Shown piece by piece: positions 62,127 to 64,000 of a stretch of DNA of 64,000 bases. A model generated the notes under the pieces. The model ran no database searches. It had not been told where the DNA came from and saw only the letters and a list, made by a program, of their open reading frames with translations. Position 1 is the first letter of the stretch. Every line of letters begins with the position of its first letter. The position numbers and the translations under genes are program-made. This DNA is from Thiohalocapsa sp963698775 (GTDB lineage Bacteria; Pseudomonadota; Gammaproteobacteria; Chromatiales; Chromatiaceae), in assembly GCA_963698775.1 (NCBI GenBank), contig CAVOSE010000076.1, forward strand, positions 1 to 64,000. The letters are read 5' to 3'.

Positions 62127-63794
62127 ATGGCGCGTCTCATGCCGAAAAACAATCACCTACCCTATGCGCTCTACCGTGCCGATCAGGTGCGCGCGCTGGA
62201 CCGCTGTGCCATCGATACCTATGGTATCGCTGGCAGCGAACTGATGGAACGCGCGGGGCGCGGGGCTTTTGATCGGCTCCGGGCCCGCTGGCCCCAGGCA
62301 CGGCGGATAGCGGTGTTGGCCGGAGCAGGCAACAATGGCGGCGATGGCTACGTGATTGCTCGCCTGGCGCTGGCGCAGGGCTGGACAGTCTGGTTGTTGA
62401 CCTTGGGAGATCACGAACGGCTGCGCGGCGAGGCAGCCGCGGCCGCTCGCGGCTTCGCGGATGTCGGTGGCCGGGTTGAACCGTTCCGAGGGCTGCCGCG
62501 GGGGGTGAATCTGATTGTCGATGCGTTGCTCGGCACCGGGCTGGAACGACCGGTGGCCGGGGATTGGGCCGACGCGATCGAGCAGATCAATGCGTCCCGG
62601 GCACCGGTGTTGGCGGTGGACATTCCGTCCGGGCTGCATGCCGACACGGGGCGGGTGCTCGGTTGCGCGGTGCGGGCCGACCTGACGGTCAGCTTCATCG
62701 GTCTGAAGCAGGGTCTGTTCACGGGCCAGGGGCCGGATTGCTGCGGCGAGGTCCTATTCGATGCCTTACAGGTGCCGGCGGCCATCTATGCCGGCCAGAT
62801 CCTGGCCGCCCGTCGGTTGGATTGGCGCAAGGAGCGCGAGCTGGTGCCGCGTCGCCGGTCTGCTGCCCACAAAGGTGACTGCGGTCATGTGCTAGTGGTT
62901 GGCGGGGCGCCGGGAATGTCCGGTGCGGCGCGGCTGGCGGGGGAGTCAGCGCTGCGGACCGGTGCGGGGCTAGTGACCATCGCGACGCATGCCGCCCACG
63001 CCGCATTCCTGAACCTGACGCGTCCGGAACTCATGGTGCGCGCGGTCGCCGACGCGGCGGAGCTGGCGGCCGTCGCCACGCGTGCGGACGTGATCGCCAT
63101 CGGACCTGGATTGGGGCAGGATGAGTGGTCCCTTGCGCTGTTCGAGCAGGCCCTGGCGCTGAACAAGCCCTTGGTCGTAGACGCCGATGCCCTCAATCTG
63201 CTCGCCGCTGCCCCGCGCCGGTGTGCGCACTGGGTGTTGACGCCGCACCCTGGCGAAGCGGCGCGGTTGTTGGGATGTTCCGCTGCTGAAGTGGAGCAGG
63301 ATCGTTTTGCGGCGGTCGAGGCGCTACAGCGAAGATTCGATGGGGTTGTGGTGCTCAAGGGCGCGGGTACCCTGATCAAGGGTCCCGGCCATCGGCCGGT
63401 TGGGCTCTGCAGCGACGGGAACCCCGGCATGGCCAGCGCGGGCATGGGCGATACCCTCACGGGCGTGATTGCGGCCCTGTTGGCGCGGCGTCGCGGGCTC
63501 GGCTGGCCCCCGCCTATCGAGCCCGGCTCCAAGGCGGGGGTGCAGCTGGAATTCGACGCCCATTTGCACCCTCAGTTGCCCCCTGAGTTTGAACCTGCGT
63601 TGGAACCGGAGCAGGCTGCCAGCGCCGGGGTCTGCCTGCATGCCGCCGCCGGCGATAGGGCCGCCCGGTATGGCATTGAGGGGTTGCTGGCGGGGGACCT
63701 GATCGACTCCCTGCGTGCGACCTTAGCCTTGGCGACGCCGCCGTCCGCTTCGACACCGGCGGATCCTGAGCGGCCAGTGGAGGAGGGCGCCTGA
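62127..63794 (+). CDS. nnr: Bifunctional NAD(P)H-hydrate repair enzyme Nnr
   Basis: The 555-residue enzyme has an N-terminal epimerase (about 1-220: GAGNNGGDGYVIARL, DALLGTGLERPV) and a C-terminal ADP-dependent dehydratase (GDCGHVLVVGGAPGMSGAARLAGESAL, VLTPHPGEAARLLG, NPGMASAGMGDTLTGVIAALLA). ATG 62127 has GGAG 10 bases upstream. Between the dehydratase core and its final helices a stretch of about 45 residues rich in Pro/Glu/Leu (near residues 455-500) interrupts the usual link, an unusual insertion. The stop overlaps the tsaE start (TGATG). Confidence 0.95.
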   Translation: MARLMPKNNHLPYALYRADQVRALDRCAIDTYGIAGSELMERAGRGAFDRLRARWPQARRIAVLAGAGNNGGDGYVIARLALAQGWTVWLLTLGDHERLRGEAAAAARGFADVGGRVEPFRGLPRGVNLIVDALLGTGLERPVAGDWADAIEQINASRAPVLAVDIPSGLHADTGRVLGCAVRADLTVSFIGLKQGLFTGQGPDCCGEVLFDALQVPAAIYAGQILAARRLDWRKERELVPRRRSAAHKGDCGHVLVVGGAPGMSGAARLAGESALRTGAGLVTIATHAAHAAFLNLTRPELMVRAVADAAELAAVATRADVIAIGPGLGQDEWSLALFEQALALNKPLVVDADALNLLAAAPRRCAHWVLTPHPGEAARLLGCSAAEVEQDRFAAVEALQRRFDGVVVLKGAGTLIKGPGHRPVGLCSDGNPGMASAGMGDTLTGVIAALLARRRGLGWPPPIEPGSKAGVQLEFDAHLHPQLPPEFEPALEPEQAASAGVCLHAAAGDRAARYGIEGLLAGDLIDSLRATLALATPPSASTPADPERPVEEGA

Positions 63795-64000
63795 TGGAAC
63801 GCTATCTCGCGAGTGAGGATGCGCAGATGGACTTTGGTCGCGCGCTCGCCGAGCGGCTGCGGGGACGGACCGGGCTGGTCTTTCTGCGCGGCGATCTCGG
63901 TGCCGGCAAGACCACCCTGGTCCGTGGCCTGTTGCGTGGTCTCGGGCACGTCGGACCCGTGCGCAGCCCGACCTACACGCTGATCGAACCCTATGAGGTT
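63794..64000 (+). CDS. tsaE: tRNA threonylcarbamoyladenosine ATPase TsaE (partial)
   Basis: The first 69 codons of tsaE; the window ends inside the gene. The Walker A motif RGDLGAGKTTLVRGLLRGLG is intact and is followed by the VRSPTYTLIEPYE switch typical of TsaE. TsaE energises the TsaBD complex that makes t6A in tRNAs. Its ATG overlaps the nnr stop, and the order nnr-tsaE is the conserved one. Confidence 0.95.
   Translation, partial: MERYLASEDAQMDFGRALAERLRGRTGLVFLRGDLGAGKTTLVRGLLRGLGHVGPVRSPTYTLIEPYEV

Overview
The window is GC-rich DNA (roughly 60-65 % G+C by eye) from a gammaproteobacterial chromosome. Conserved gene orders identify the class: ndk-rlmN-pilF-rodZ-hisS-yfgM-bamB-der, guaB-guaA, sucA-sucB, glyA-nrdR-ribD, ribBA-ribH-nusB-thiL-pgpA, and rsgA/orn/queG/nnr/tsaE. 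The mix of accessory genes (a heterodisulfide-reductase-like Fe-S protein with a DUF3501 partner, ExeA/GspB, DUF3240 with a Czc-type pump) and the many dispersed palindromes suggest a Chromatiales/Ectothiorhodospira-like relative. That placement is an inference; no rRNA or photosynthesis gene is present.

Layout. 0-8 kb: an MpaB/DUF2236 oxygenase-like gene, an Fe-S protein plus DUF3501, a gspA/exeA-gspB pair, a tiny membrane protein and a Bax-inhibitor-1 protein, then tRNA-Ser(UGA). 9-12 kb: glyA-nrdR-ribD. 12-24 kb: sucBA, tRNA-Ser(CGA), tadA, guaAB, xseA. 23-32 kb: the long minus-strand operon from ndk to der (type IV pilus stability, cell shape, outer-membrane assembly, tRNA charging, rRNA modification, ribosome assembly). 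32-42 kb: DHH phosphoesterase, unknown proteins, a YqaA protein, an amidoligase/class-I amidotransferase pair, adenine deaminase, a PepSY/response-regulator/sensor-kinase operon and a beta-barrel protein. 41.7-48.1 kb: a heavy-metal RND efflux operon whose pump gene carries a one-base frameshift. 48.1-48.9 kb: REP palindromes around a decayed REP-associated transposase. 48.9-56.6 kb: ribE, ribBA, ribH, nusB, thiL, pgpA, parC. 56.6-58.2 kb: a decayed chromosomal integron. 58.2-64 kb: EVE protein, rsgA, cytochrome c, orn, queG, nnr and the start of tsaE.

The most interesting parts are non-coding or decayed. (1) The integron remnant contains a 3'-truncated integron integrase, a LexA box over its probable promoter, a GTTRRRY core site, one cassette with an unrecognised low-GC gene, a near-ideal attC site, and a broken brnT toxin gene. 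(2) A family of about 170-200 bp elements has conserved CTAG-bounded ends and a centre made of facing simple-sequence arms; three copies occur here, and one provides the Shine-Dalgarno sequence of nrdR. (3) A GGGCGAATNNATTCGCCC palindrome family provides stop codons of parC and of a sensor kinase. (4) The riboflavin cluster is split about 36 kb apart, with REP/transposase debris at one junction.
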